From Bdellovibrio sp047344985 (GTDB lineage Bacteria; Bdellovibrionota; Bdellovibrionia; Bdellovibrionales; Bdellovibrionaceae), in NCBI RefSeq assembly GCF_047344985.1, contig NZ_CP178861.1:2356001-2420000 (forward strand): a stretch of DNA of 64,000 nucleotides, in the 5' to 3' direction. The notes below the pieces were generated by a model. It was not told the origin of the DNA and did not search any database. It worked only from the letters and a program-made list of their open reading frames with translations. A program made the translations under genes and the position numbers. This document shows, piece by piece, positions 17,429-26,532 of the stretch. The first letter of the stretch is position 1. Each line of letters opens with the position of its first letter.

Positions 17429-19353
17429 CGCTTCTTAAAGAAGCCTGAGACAACCTGTTTAAGGTCCATATTGAAAACATCCTGCTTTTTGTTAGCCGCA
17501 GAAAGCATGGAGATTTCACGGCGCGCAGGAATGAAAGATGGGTCGAGCGCCACACTCTTTTCGAAAGATTTGCGTGCAGCCACCATATCCCCTTTGGTTT
17601 TGTTGAATAAACCAATCACGAATGGGAATAACGTATCATAGCGTTCATCCGGTGGAACTTGCATAAGCTCAAGTTCCACTTCTTTTAAGACAAACTGTTT
17701 CTTCATAGGATCTACGGAACCCAATTTAGCCCATGAACTATAAAGATGAAGCTGCTGCGTTTGTGGATTGAGTTTCGCCACTTCCGCAAGGTGCTCTAAA
17801 GCCTTTGCAAACTGATTGTACTGAAGAGCTTTTTTCACTTCTTCCATCAAGGTCGTGGCTTTAAGTTTCGCTTCCGCTTCTGATTTTTGTGAAGCTTGGC
17901 GGAACTGATCGATCTTATTCGTATCACGAGATGTGGCGACAGCTTCTTCGGCTGCTTTTTTAATTTTACTCCATACCGTATAAACTTCAGAGGCAGTATC
18001 TTGTGGCTGATCCCCGATAATAGTCATGAAGTCTGCCAACGCAGAATCCATAGAACTTCCACCGGAACCTGTTTCCATATAAGCCACGATCTCATAACCG
18101 TTCTTGCCATCAAGCTCGGCCCAGATTTTCTTTAAAACTTTCAACTGCTCTTGCGGATTTGTGAATGCCGCACGCTGAGCAAAGACGATCAAACCTTTCG
18201 TCAAAAGGAAATGAATCGCCTTATAAACAGCAACCTCACTGTAGCCTTTGACATCCAAAAGCTGTGTCAATGTCATTTGGTTGTTGAGCTTCACAGTCAA
18301 ACCATCCAAAGACTTTAACAACGACATCGAAAGAGCCGGATGATCATCACGGAACGTCGGACTTTTCACGATCACATTTCCAGACCACATCACATACAAA
18401 GACTTAAGCCAGCTCACAGAAATCTTAGAAGCAATCCAGTCATGCAGATAATAAGACAAAGTGTCAGCATCAATACTTGGGCTGCTCATCTCGACTTCAG
18501 CCGAAGCGAAATTCACGCGGATTTTCTGATCCACGATCGTGCGCACCAAGCGGATGTTCATTTGCTCCATCAAAATCAAATCAAACGCATGAGGACTGAG
18601 TTGATTGTTTTGAATAAGGTAATTACCAATACGGCGGTTGTTCTTGTCACGCAAAGCCGTTTGCACGTCTTCCGGAGTCGCATAACCACTTTGGATCAAC
18701 ATCTCTCCTAAGAACGTCGTCTTATCGTCCACGTCCACGCCGACGATATTGCCGTTGCAGAACGTGATACCAGAGACAGAGCCGTCGGCATTGTAAATAT
18801 TCAAATAACCACTGCTCTTTGTTTCTACAAGCAATGAATACAAGAATGGCAAGTCAAACCCGCTCACCTCTTCGATAGATTCAATGACCTTTCTTTTTTG
18901 ACGATTGGTCACCGTAGGGTTTGCAAACATTTGATAAAGCAATTTACGTGCGCTGGATTCTTCTTTTTTCGGAGCTTCTTCTTTCTTAACAAGTTTAAGA
19001 ACTTGCTCCATCTCAAAAGGCTTTTTCAAGAAGGCCACGGCTTGTGTACTTTGTGTGGCTTCTTGAATGAATGATTTATCCGTGTAGATACCACTCATCA
19101 AAACGACTTTAAAACGCGATGAAGGATAATTCGTGCGCGCTTGTTTGATGAAATCCAAACCCGTCATTTGCGGCAAAAGACAGTCACAGAACAGAAATTC
19201 GATATTGGTATTCGTGGATAAAATGGAATTGGCCTCGTCGGGACGGGCCGCCAAAAAGACGTGATGACCAGCGCGACTGAGGACTTCTTTTAAAGCCAGC
19301 CCGACACTTTCATCATCTTCCAAAATTAGGATCTTTGTTTTTCCTGGTTCCAC
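17425..19353 (-). CDS. Response regulator with REC, PATAN/DUF4388 and TPR regions
   Basis: 642 residues, starting at a GTG with an AAGGAAAT site upstream. The receiver domain (residues 5-125) has the acidic LEDDES pair, phospho-acceptor Asp57 in FLFCDCLLP and Lys111 in FLKKPF. The middle (about 165-375) carries a DUF4388-type PATAN module: SGYLNIYNADGSVSGITFCNGNIVGV, then GEMLIQSGYATPEDVQTAL. The C-terminal third has TPR-like helices (AKALEHLAEVAKLNPQTQQL and AARKSFEKSVALDPSFIPA). PATAN proteins act in partner-binding signalling, often with chemotaxis or gliding systems. It belongs to the signalling island and lies just downstream of the STAS/phosphatase pair. Confidence 0.8.
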   Translation of the reverse strand: MEPGKTKILILEDDESVGLALKEVLSRAGHHVFLAARPDEANSILSTNTNIEFLFCDCLLPQMTGLDFIKQARTNYPSSRFKVVLMSGIYTDKSFIQEATQSTQAVAFLKKPFEMEQVLKLVKKEEAPKKEESSARKLLYQMFANPTVTNRQKRKVIESIEEVSGFDLPFLYSLLVETKSSGYLNIYNADGSVSGITFCNGNIVGVDVDDKTTFLGEMLIQSGYATPEDVQTALRDKNNRRIGNYLIQNNQLSPHAFDLILMEQMNIRLVRTIVDQKIRVNFASAEVEMSSPSIDADTLSYYLHDWIASKISVSWLKSLYVMWSGNVIVKSPTFRDDHPALSMSLLKSLDGLTVKLNNQMTLTQLLDVKGYSEVAVYKAIHFLLTKGLIVFAQRAAFTNPQEQLKVLKKIWAELDGKNGYEIVAYMETGSGGSSMDSALADFMTIIGDQPQDTASEVYTVWSKIKKAAEEAVATSRDTNKIDQFRQASQKSEAEAKLKATTLMEEVKKALQYNQFAKALEHLAEVAKLNPQTQQLHLYSSWAKLGSVDPMKKQFVLKEVELELMQVPPDERYDTLFPFVIGLFNKTKGDMVAARKSFEKSVALDPSFIPARREISMLSAANKKQDVFNMDLKQVVSGFFKKR

Positions 19354-19390
19354 ATTTCCTTGTCGGTCTATAAGTCGGATCTATTTAGAA

Positions 19391-19427
19391 TAAAAAAGAA
19401 AAAGCGGGCCTGTCATCCAGGACCCGC
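19391..19427 (-). terminator. Intrinsic terminator after STAS/phosphatase genes
   Basis: On the minus strand a GC-rich stem (GCGGGTCCTG paired with CAGGCCCGC, 19404-19427) is followed by TTTTTCTTTTTTATT. It lies about 30 bases past the stop of the STAS gene at 19458 and before the next minus-strand gene, so it should end the phosphatase-STAS transcript. Confidence 0.7.
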
Positions 19428-19457
19428 AGCATTTTCTAGACCTATGTCGAAGATTTC

Positions 19458-19928
19458 TTACTTTTTGAGGAACTTAAAATATTTGGATTCAATAACATCC
19501 ATTTCCATTTCGTTCCCCTCTTCATCTTTCACAGATGCTGGAGGTGTCACGCCGCCCTCGTTGAATTCTGTCCCATAACGAAACAGGACGTTTTTTTCAG
19601 AGCCAGAATCATCATTGTAGTACGGAACAAAAAATGAATTTACTTTGCCGGTTGCAGGCAAAAAGCCATCGACCATATTGATTTGATCGACGATCACTTT
19701 CGGGCAATTACTGAATGAAATCTGCGCTCCACCCGCCGTGCCCATCCATTTGATCCACTCGCGAATACCGCAAGAGTTGATACTTTTTAGACCGCTCAAC
19801 TCCACGTCAATGGCTTGGTTTCCCGTCAAATTAAACTGAGAAAAATCGACGTCCTCATCGATCGTGCCTGCCATTTGAACTGTGAGTTTATCAGCAGCTT
19901 TATTCATTTTCACATCGAGTTTACCCAT
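19458..19928 (-). CDS. STAS-domain anti-anti-sigma-like protein with Cys at the phosphosite
   Basis: 156 residues from the ATG at 19928, which has GAGGAGAAG 5-12 bases upstream; the upstream start at 19943 is less likely. A STAS fold (residues 5-110) resembles SpoIIAA/RsbV partner-switch proteins, which are phosphorylated on a Ser just before Gly (DSSG). Here the matching block is LKSINSCGIREW, with Cys53 where the phospho-Ser should be. A C-terminal tail adds an acidic EEGNEMEMDV stretch. The adjacent PP2C phosphatase on the same strand (33-base spacing) supports a partner-switching role, but the missing Ser argues that control is different here. Confidence 0.7.
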   Translation of the reverse strand: MGKLDVKMNKAADKLTVQMAGTIDEDVDFSQFNLTGNQAIDVELSGLKSINSCGIREWIKWMGTAGGAQISFSNCPKVIVDQINMVDGFLPATGKVNSFFVPYYNDDSGSEKNVLFRYGTEFNEGGVTPPASVKDEEGNEMEMDVIESKYFKFLKK

Positions 19929-19961
19929 GGTTCTTCTCCTCATTCACGTACAGATTTAAAT

Positions 19962-21797
19962 TTAATTAAGACCTTCTCGTTTGACCACAAAAAATGTGAC
20001 GTCATCGACTAAGGTTGCTCCCTGACGATGGCCTTGGAAGCTCACAACGAAACGATCCACGGAATCATTCACGCCAGGATAGTCTTTGTTTGCGGCAATG
20101 AGCGCCTTAATAAATTCTCTCTCGCCCCAAGCTTCTTTTCCAGGATTTTGAATGTCGGGAATTCCATCCGTATAAAAGAAAACAGAATCACCCTCATCTA
20201 CTTGAATGCTCGTCTGCTGATAAACGGAATCACGCGCTTGTCCCAATCTGGGATTATTCACTTCATTAAGGGGCACTAAATCTTTTTTCTTAAGAGGTCC
20301 CTCACCTTTTTTGATCAAGAACGGTGCTTCGTGAGAGGCATTGCAATACACCAACTCACCCGTATCCAAATCAAAAGACGCCAAGAAGAACGTCATCATG
20401 ATGCGACCTTTTGAAACATCATAGATACTGCGATTCAAAAGTTCGAGAGCTTTTGAGGGCGAAATATTGAGACGCTCAATAATCGTCGAAGCGGATTTTG
20501 CAGCACTCGTAATCAAGGCAGCTGGAGCTCCGTGGCCCGTGGCGTCCCCGATCCACAAGAAGATTTTATTTCCGATCTGACAATAGTGCCACCAGTCGCC
20601 ACCGCACTCACTGGCAGGCTCATAGTACCCGGCAATCGCCAAAGGACCGATCTTCGCGCGCGTCTCAGGGAAAAGAGTTTCTTGCACTGTCTTCGCCGTT
20701 TGAAGCTCGGATTCCATACGCGCTTTTTCCGCCGTTTGATCTAACAAACGTGATACTTCCGCCGCCATGATATTAAAATTATCCGCCAAACTTCCAACTT
20801 CATCCGTGGATTTCACATCCACACGAATATTGAAATCGCCTTCCGCCACTTTTTTGGTCGCGTTAAAAAGCTGAGTAAGAGCTTGCGTGATACCGCTGGA
20901 AGCAAAAAGACTAAGAATGATTGTTACCGAAATCAAGATTCCAAAAAAGATCAAAGATTTGCGAATCAGGATTTGTACGGCTCCCAACGCTTTTTCTTTT
21001 TCTACCGTTGTCACAACAATCAGATCACCAAAGCCCGCTTTAGAGAAAGACACCAAAAGATCCGTGCCATCAGCCGCTTTATCCGTCTCAGCCCCTTGCG
21101 CTACTTTCGCAGAAGAGCCTTTCAAGAAGGACGGCGTCACTGTGTCTTGCAATTTCTTTCCCGGCATCCCATCCGGACCAAAGAGCACAGTTCCATCTTG
21201 AGAGATCAAATACATTTTTTGCGACATCGCTGCTCTGAACATTTCAGAGGCTTCACTCATACGCACGATGACAAGAAACACCGTATTGCGTGTTTTTGTT
21301 TCATCGCTGACTTTTTCAAAGATGAAAATACGATCGTCGCTAAACGGCACTTTCACCACACGGCGCGTGGCTTCCACCTCTGCGAAATACGACGGCATTT
21401 GATTTTGCAAAGAAGCCAAAACACTGGCCGTCTGATCCGGAACTTTTTCAAGAGTCGCTGCTTTTTCAAAAGTGCCGTTTTGTGAGGGAGTAAACACCAC
21501 GATGGATTCAAGATTGAACTCATTCATGAAAATAGAATCAGAAACCGGCGTGAACTTTTGTTGAGTAAGGTAATCTTGAAAGATCGGCTTCGTCGTTCCA
21601 AGCACAGCATTGAGCTGTGTCTTAATTTGAGCCGCCATGGTTCCTGACATACTGCTTGAAGAATCAAAGACATAGGCGATCTTATCGTCTTCAAAAATCT
21701 TCAACGCCAAAATTAAATACACAGTCAGTGTAATCAAAGGCAGCGAAGTGAGCAGTAAAAGAATCTTATATCTTATTGATATGCCACGTTTTTTCAC
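19962..21797 (-). CDS. Membrane HAMP-PP2C (SpoIIE-type) phosphatase
   Basis: 611 residues, GTG start. A transmembrane helix (residues 10-32, YKILLLLTSLPLITLTVYLIL) leads into a periplasmic sensor region of about 250 residues, then a second helix (about 280-305), a HAMP linker (ATKKVAEGDFNIRVDVKSTDEVG) and a SpoIIE/PP2C catalytic domain. Its metal-binding acidic residues appear in ECGGDW, WIGDATGHGAPAAL, FFYTDGI and LVDDVTF. Such enzymes dephosphorylate STAS-type regulators, and the next gene encodes one. The protein should couple an external or periplasmic signal to the partner protein. Confidence 0.85.
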   Translation of the reverse strand: MKKRGISIRYKILLLLTSLPLITLTVYLILALKIFEDDKIAYVFDSSSSMSGTMAAQIKTQLNAVLGTTKPIFQDYLTQQKFTPVSDSIFMNEFNLESIVVFTPSQNGTFEKAATLEKVPDQTASVLASLQNQMPSYFAEVEATRRVVKVPFSDDRIFIFEKVSDETKTRNTVFLVIVRMSEASEMFRAAMSQKMYLISQDGTVLFGPDGMPGKKLQDTVTPSFLKGSSAKVAQGAETDKAADGTDLLVSFSKAGFGDLIVVTTVEKEKALGAVQILIRKSLIFFGILISVTIILSLFASSGITQALTQLFNATKKVAEGDFNIRVDVKSTDEVGSLADNFNIMAAEVSRLLDQTAEKARMESELQTAKTVQETLFPETRAKIGPLAIAGYYEPASECGGDWWHYCQIGNKIFLWIGDATGHGAPAALITSAAKSASTIIERLNISPSKALELLNRSIYDVSKGRIMMTFFLASFDLDTGELVYCNASHEAPFLIKKGEGPLKKKDLVPLNEVNNPRLGQARDSVYQQTSIQVDEGDSVFFYTDGIPDIQNPGKEAWGEREFIKALIAANKDYPGVNDSVDRFVVSFQGHRQGATLVDDVTFFVVKREGLN

Positions 21798-21863
21798 GAG
21801 TTCAGTATGCCCTTTAACAGGAAACCCGAAAAGAAATTCTCATGTAACTTGGCCTAAGGTCCG

Positions 21864-21891
21864 TAAATCATTCGTCATTTCCAACCGATAA
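21864..21891 (+). promoter_or_regulatory. Candidate sigma-28 (FliA) type promoter
   Basis: TAAA (21864-21867) and ACCGATAA (21884-21891), 16 bases apart, resemble the FliA pattern TAAA-N15-GCCGATAA, with one mismatch and one extra spacer base. The -10 element ends about 20 bases before the start of the FecR-type gene at 21911. The match is by eye only. Confidence 0.35.
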
Positions 21892-21910
21892 GCCCTCAAG
21901 CAGGAGTGTT

Positions 21911-24079
21911 ATGTCACGTTTTGGACAAACAGAAAAAATCATCTTTGTATGCGCCATCGTTGCTTTGTTGGCCTTCTCGTACTTTTTGTACGACGACTCT
22001 TTGCTATTCCCGAAAGCCAACAACGGAAAATTAGAACTTATTGGCGATGTCGCGATTTCACAAAACGACGTGCGCCGCAAAAATCTCGACACTTTTAGCT
22101 GGGTCCCCGCTTCTCGCAAAGACTCTGTCTATCAAAATGATTCTATCTTCACCGGCGATCGTTCTGAAGCCACGATTCAATTGCAAGACGGAACGCAAAT
22201 CAAAATCCAACCAAACTCTTTGATCACTTTGAATCTGAAAAACGGTCAGATGAATCTGGATTTGCGTTACGGGAATCTCGTCGGTGAATTAGCACAGGGT
22301 TCTTCTTTGACAATCAAATCCGGCACTGAAGAATTTAAATTGGAGAGCCAACAAGGCTCCCCTGAAAAATCAAAAATTCAGTTTAATAAAGCTCACAGCG
22401 GTAACGTCGACTTGAAATTGCTTTCCGGTGACGTGAAGTACGTTGATAAAAAGAAACAAGCTGTGAAAGAGCTTCCGAAAAATGCGGTGGTCGCTGTCAC
22501 TAAAAAAGGTGAAGTGAAACAAGTTGAAAAACCGCAGTTATTCTTAAAAACGGCGGACAATACAAACTGGCTTCGTATCAATCCTGATGATCCTCTTCCT
22601 TTTGAATGGGACAGCAAAGGTGATGTGGCCCGCTTTGAACTTGAAATCTCCCCCACAGAAGATTTCAGTCACGTGGCGATCTCAAAACTGACTCAAGATA
22701 AAAAAGCTCAAGTCGTTGAACCTTTAGAGCCTGGCTCTTATTTCTGGCGTTTGAAAGCCATGGACCACAATGGCCAGTTGGCGACGACATCACCAGTTCA
22801 ACACATGCAGATTACTCACTTGGTTGGCCCGCAAATCACAACACCAACCCAAGCTGCACAAATCAATCTTGAGTTGAAAGTAAAACCCCAAGAGTCCTTG
22901 GAAACAAGCACTGAAATCCAATGGCGCGCGCAAGAGTCTCTTAAAAACTTCACATGGCAAGTGGCTTCCGATGCGGAATTCACAACCATCGTGAAAGAAG
23001 GTCAGACAAATACTTTAGCTGCGGTTACTCCAAAACTTCCTGCGGGAACTTATTGGGTGCGCGTGCAAGGTCAGACAGAATCGCAAAAACCATCACCATG
23101 GTCTGAGCCGGTGTCTTTCACTTTGAATCTTTTTGCACACAAAGAAGAACGTCCTAGTCGCCCTATCCTTGTAACAAAGAAAGTCGATTTCAAAGTTCCA
23201 ACAGGAAAAGATCGCAATCCAGCTTCTCCGGAATCTCCGAAGCTTGCGTGGAAGCCTGTTCTGCAAACGAAAAACTATATTTTGCAAATTTCCAAAGATG
23301 CTAGCTTCAAAGAAGTTGAAAAATACGATGTTACACAAAACCAAGTGTCTTGGTCGCAATATCGTCCAGGCCAGTATTTCTATCGCGTTTACGCTCGTGG
23401 CCTCAATGGTCTTATGAGTGAGCCGAGTGAAACCGGAACAATCGATATCAACATGGATGGTCTGACTTTAGATCCAATGAAAACCATCAATGCCATTGGC
23501 CAAGCTCCGGGTCCTAAAGAAACTCCGATCAGTTGGTCTGAAGTTCCGTTTGCAAAATCCTATCTTGTGCAAATGGATAAAGACAAAAACTTCACGCACC
23601 CGCAACAACTTGAATATTCATCCAATGCGGGAACTTTGACAGTGCCAGATCCAGGTCGCTACCACGTGCGCGTGCAAGCCATGGATGAAAGCAATAAGCC
23701 TTTAACGGGTTTCTCAAATATTGAAGAAGTGCTTTATACATTCCGCACTCCTCTTTCGTCTCCTTCGTTGTTAGAGCCATTTAATAACGCTTCAATCTTC
23801 CTGCAAACAGAGATGGAACCGTTTATCTGGCTTGAGTGGAAAAAAGTGGAAGGTGCGACTTCTTACCGCATCGAGATTTCAGATAAAGCGGATTTCTCTC
23901 GCACTTTGATTGCAAAATCACTGCAAGGAAATCGTTATTTGATTAAAGACCGCGTGCCACTGGGAAAAATCTATTGGCGCGTTCGTGCAGAATCTAAAGG
24001 CGACGCTGAAATGTCTGAATGGACAGAAAAGCGTGAATTCACTCTTTACCATCAGAAAAATGAGACGTTTGTAAAATGA
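21911..24079 (+). CDS. FecR-domain protein with FN3-like repeats
   Basis: 722 residues with one N-terminal transmembrane helix (residues 9-27, KIIFVCAIVALLAFSYFLY) and a periplasmic remainder. Residues 60-175 match FecR: DSVYQNDSIFTGDRSEATIQLQDGT and QMNLDLRYGNLVGEL. From about residue 215 to the end, five repeats of about 90 residues resemble FN3 modules, each with a W near the start and a G-x-Y-x-(W/Y/V)-R-V strand (SYFWRLKA, TYWVRVQG, QYFYRVYA, RYHVRVQA, IYWRVRAE). FecR-like domains sense or anchor at the cell surface. It overlaps the following kinase gene by 4 bases (ATGA), so the two probably form a sensor pair. Confidence 0.8.
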   Translation: MSRFGQTEKIIFVCAIVALLAFSYFLYDDSLLFPKANNGKLELIGDVAISQNDVRRKNLDTFSWVPASRKDSVYQNDSIFTGDRSEATIQLQDGTQIKIQPNSLITLNLKNGQMNLDLRYGNLVGELAQGSSLTIKSGTEEFKLESQQGSPEKSKIQFNKAHSGNVDLKLLSGDVKYVDKKKQAVKELPKNAVVAVTKKGEVKQVEKPQLFLKTADNTNWLRINPDDPLPFEWDSKGDVARFELEISPTEDFSHVAISKLTQDKKAQVVEPLEPGSYFWRLKAMDHNGQLATTSPVQHMQITHLVGPQITTPTQAAQINLELKVKPQESLETSTEIQWRAQESLKNFTWQVASDAEFTTIVKEGQTNTLAAVTPKLPAGTYWVRVQGQTESQKPSPWSEPVSFTLNLFAHKEERPSRPILVTKKVDFKVPTGKDRNPASPESPKLAWKPVLQTKNYILQISKDASFKEVEKYDVTQNQVSWSQYRPGQYFYRVYARGLNGLMSEPSETGTIDINMDGLTLDPMKTINAIGQAPGPKETPISWSEVPFAKSYLVQMDKDKNFTHPQQLEYSSNAGTLTVPDPGRYHVRVQAMDESNKPLTGFSNIEEVLYTFRTPLSSPSLLEPFNNASIFLQTEMEPFIWLEWKKVEGATSYRIEISDKADFSRTLIAKSLQGNRYLIKDRVPLGKIYWRVRAESKGDAEMSEWTEKREFTLYHQKNETFVK

Positions 24080-26028
24080 AGATTCAGTACTCCCTCTTCG
24101 ACACCCTTTTGGAACCTGTGTTTGTTCTAAATGCCGAACAAAAGGTCGTCTATTGCAATGAAACGGCAGCGATCGTCGCAGGTCTTTCTATTCGCAAAAT
24201 CACAAGAGGCATGAAGTTCTCTGAACTTTTTGAGTTTAGCGAACCCATTGAAGGTCTGGATAAGTTGATTCATATTTGCGATGCGACTCCCTACAAAGAA
24301 GTGAATTTCAAAACTTCTCAAGGAGGCGAAGGTAAAGTACAAATCACGCTGCAACCTATTTTTGACTCTATGGGAGACAAAAATTGGATTGTCTTTGTGC
24401 GTGACGTGACTTTGGAAGAACGTCTTCAGAAAAAATACCGTGCTGAACTTGAGCAAAAAGAAGACGTCATCAAAGCCCTTGAAGACGCCAAAGTTCAACT
24501 TGAAAACTACAGTAAAAACCTCGAACAAATGGTTGCTGACCGTACACGCGAATTGTCGCGTTTGAATCAAACCATGTCAGCCCTGCTCGACAGTCTTGGA
24601 CAAGGTTTCTTCATCTTTAATTCTGAAGGACACATCCTTGATGTCTCTTCAAAGGCCTGCGAAACGACGGTTGAATCAAAACCTGATGGAAAACTTATCT
24701 GGGATGTTTTAAAACTTCCAGAAAACAAAGTCGAAGGCTTCAAAAAATGGATGCAAACTCTTTTCATGGAAATGCTTCCCTTTGAAGATTTAGCACCCTT
24801 GGGTCCGGTCACTTATCCGCACTCGAAAAATCGCAATATCGCTTTAGAATACCACCCGCTTCGTTCCAGCGAAGGCGCGATGGAAGGCGTCGTTGTTGTT
24901 GCTTCCGATATCACATCCCTTGTTGAAGCTCAAAAACAAGCTGAGACGGAAAAAGAGCACGCAAAACTTATCATCAATATGATTAAGTCCAAACGCGAGA
25001 TCCACCGCTTCATCCAAGAAGCGCAAGGTCTTTTGATCTCTGTTCGCGAAGAAGTTTCTAAGGACAACGGTCCTTACGATTCAGAAACTCTTTTCCGCAA
25101 CTTGCACACTCTTAAAGGTGGTGCGGCTCTGTTCTCGATCAAAGAAGTCGCTGAAGCCTGTCATCAAGGTGAAAGCCTTTTGGCGGAGCTTAAAGAAAAT
25201 TGGACACAAGCCGGATTTATTTCACTGCGTGCGAAATGTTTTGAAATCGAAGAATACTTCTTTAAATTCCTTGAAGAAACACGCGACATCTTGGGTTCTT
25301 CTGCAACATCGGAAGAACGCCAAATTGAAATCGCGATTAGTAAATTAAATGACATCGCTCGCAAAGTAGGCACTCTGCCTGGTGGCGGACCTGTCGCACA
25401 AGAACTTTTGTTAGAACTTGCGATGGAACCGGTTTCTCAATTCCTGGAGCCATACAACGAAGTCATGCTTCGTCTGGCAGAAAAAATCGACAAGATGATG
25501 GCGCCGTTGCAAATCAATAACGGCACCGTGATGGTGATTCCAGAGATTTACAACTCTCTGTTCTCAACCCTCGTGCATGCTTTCAGAAACGCTGTCGATC
25601 ATGGAATTGAAATTCCTGATACGCGCATTGATCAAGGAAAAACGGCCGAAGGCCATGTGGAAGTGAATGTTGAAATCAAGAACACAGGTTCAAAACCGTT
25701 CTTGATGATTCAAATCAAGGACGACGGTGGCGGTATTGATCCATCGAAGATCCGTGAAAAATTAGCAAAACGCATGGTCGACACTCGCAACAAGTCCGAC
25801 CAAGAAGTGATCCAACATATTTTTGACAGTCAATTTTCGACTCGCGAACAAGTCACAGAAATTTCAGGTCGCGGCGTGGGAATGGATGCGATCAAAGTCG
25901 CCGCCGAAGAACTTCAAGGGCGCGTGTGGGTCGAATCCGAACTCGGCAAAGGCACCACACTGTTCGTCGAAGTGCCCTACATCACCGAGTTCAAAAAATC
26001 AGACAAGAAAGCGCCTATCGCCGCTTAA
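24076..26028 (+). CDS. PAS-Hpt-ATPase sensor kinase, CheA-like but without CheW domain
   Basis: 650 residues, cytoplasmic. Two PAS-like regions (about 5-115 and 165-285) are joined by a coiled coil (about 115-165). An Hpt module follows with phosphorylatable His344 in FRNLHTLKGGAALF, then an HATPase with an N-box (LVHAFRNAVDHGIE, Asn505), a DDGGGIDPSK G1 box and a GRGVGMDAIKVAA G2 box. The CheW-like P5 domain of CheA is missing and no DHp helix pair is seen, so the His is on the Hpt module alone. It is co-translated with the FecR protein, and the CheY-like gene at 26533 is a plausible partner. Confidence 0.8.
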   Translation: MKIQYSLFDTLLEPVFVLNAEQKVVYCNETAAIVAGLSIRKITRGMKFSELFEFSEPIEGLDKLIHICDATPYKEVNFKTSQGGEGKVQITLQPIFDSMGDKNWIVFVRDVTLEERLQKKYRAELEQKEDVIKALEDAKVQLENYSKNLEQMVADRTRELSRLNQTMSALLDSLGQGFFIFNSEGHILDVSSKACETTVESKPDGKLIWDVLKLPENKVEGFKKWMQTLFMEMLPFEDLAPLGPVTYPHSKNRNIALEYHPLRSSEGAMEGVVVVASDITSLVEAQKQAETEKEHAKLIINMIKSKREIHRFIQEAQGLLISVREEVSKDNGPYDSETLFRNLHTLKGGAALFSIKEVAEACHQGESLLAELKENWTQAGFISLRAKCFEIEEYFFKFLEETRDILGSSATSEERQIEIAISKLNDIARKVGTLPGGGPVAQELLLELAMEPVSQFLEPYNEVMLRLAEKIDKMMAPLQINNGTVMVIPEIYNSLFSTLVHAFRNAVDHGIEIPDTRIDQGKTAEGHVEVNVEIKNTGSKPFLMIQIKDDGGGIDPSKIREKLAKRMVDTRNKSDQEVIQHIFDSQFSTREQVTEISGRGVGMDAIKVAAEELQGRVWVESELGKGTTLFVEVPYITEFKKSDKKAPIAA

Positions 26029-26032
26029 AATA

Positions 26033-26293
26033 TTATTTAGTAACGTCGATCAAGCATGTGAAGTCAGCGACACCTGTGCGCTCGCCGTCTTCCGTGTAGC
26101 GCTCTTCCGCAACGCAAGTCACATTCTTAGAGTTATACTCCGTCAAACGAGGCGTATGAATGGTCATAGTCGCACCCGATTTTTCCATTTCAAAAAACAG
26201 AGCCTCTGCCTTTTCACCTGTGATCTCCACAGTTTTAGCAAAAGCAGTGACAGACATCATGGATACAGCTAAAACCAAAACTAACTTTTTCAT
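26033..26293 (-). CDS. Small periplasmic protein, unknown function
   Basis: 86 residues with a signal peptide (MKKLVLVLAVSMMSVTAFA-K). The mature part is 67 residues long with two cysteines (VTCVAE and FTCLID) that could form one disulfide, and it ends IDVTK. No family was recognised. Its stop is 5 bases from that of the convergent kinase gene. An AGAGG-type ribosome site sits upstream of the ATG. Confidence 0.7.
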   Translation of the reverse strand: MKKLVLVLAVSMMSVTAFAKTVEITGEKAEALFFEMEKSGATMTIHTPRLTEYNSKNVTCVAEERYTEDGERTGVADFTCLIDVTK

Positions 26294-26532
26294 TAAGAAC
26301 CTCTCTTGATAATTTTCCTCACAAGCAGAGGCTGCACAGCATGTGCCCGCTTAAAAACTCAATAAGACATCTTTGAAGTGCAAAGAGCGCTCAGACAATA
26401 AACATGGTGTCCTTCTTGGCGCAAATATCGCCGTCTCATTTTGAGACGACGGATTTTCGCGTAACACCAAAATAAAAAACGCTGAAACTTTCACAAGCTT
26501 CAGCGTTCACTCTTTTTAAATTTAAAATTCGA
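26294..26532. other. Longest gene-free gap, holds two hairpins and no gene
   Basis: This 239-base stretch has no supportable gene. It contains the terminator at 26468-26507 and a short perfect stem at 26432-26448 (CGTCTCA paired with TGAGACG, 3-base loop). The part next to 26293 must hold the promoter of the small periplasmic gene. I see no clear -35/-10 pair. Confidence 0.6.
26468..26507 (-). terminator. Intrinsic terminator after CheY-like gene
   Basis: On the minus strand the stem AACGCTGAA/TTCAGCGTT (26478-26507, 12-base loop) is followed by TTTTTTATTTT. It lies 26 bases past the stop of the CheY-like gene at 26533. Confidence 0.75.

Noticed and set aside
20883..21485. 200-codon plus-strand frame opposite the PP2C gene
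   Set aside because: It is antisense to the phosphatase, with Arg-rich text typical of a shadow frame and no family signature.
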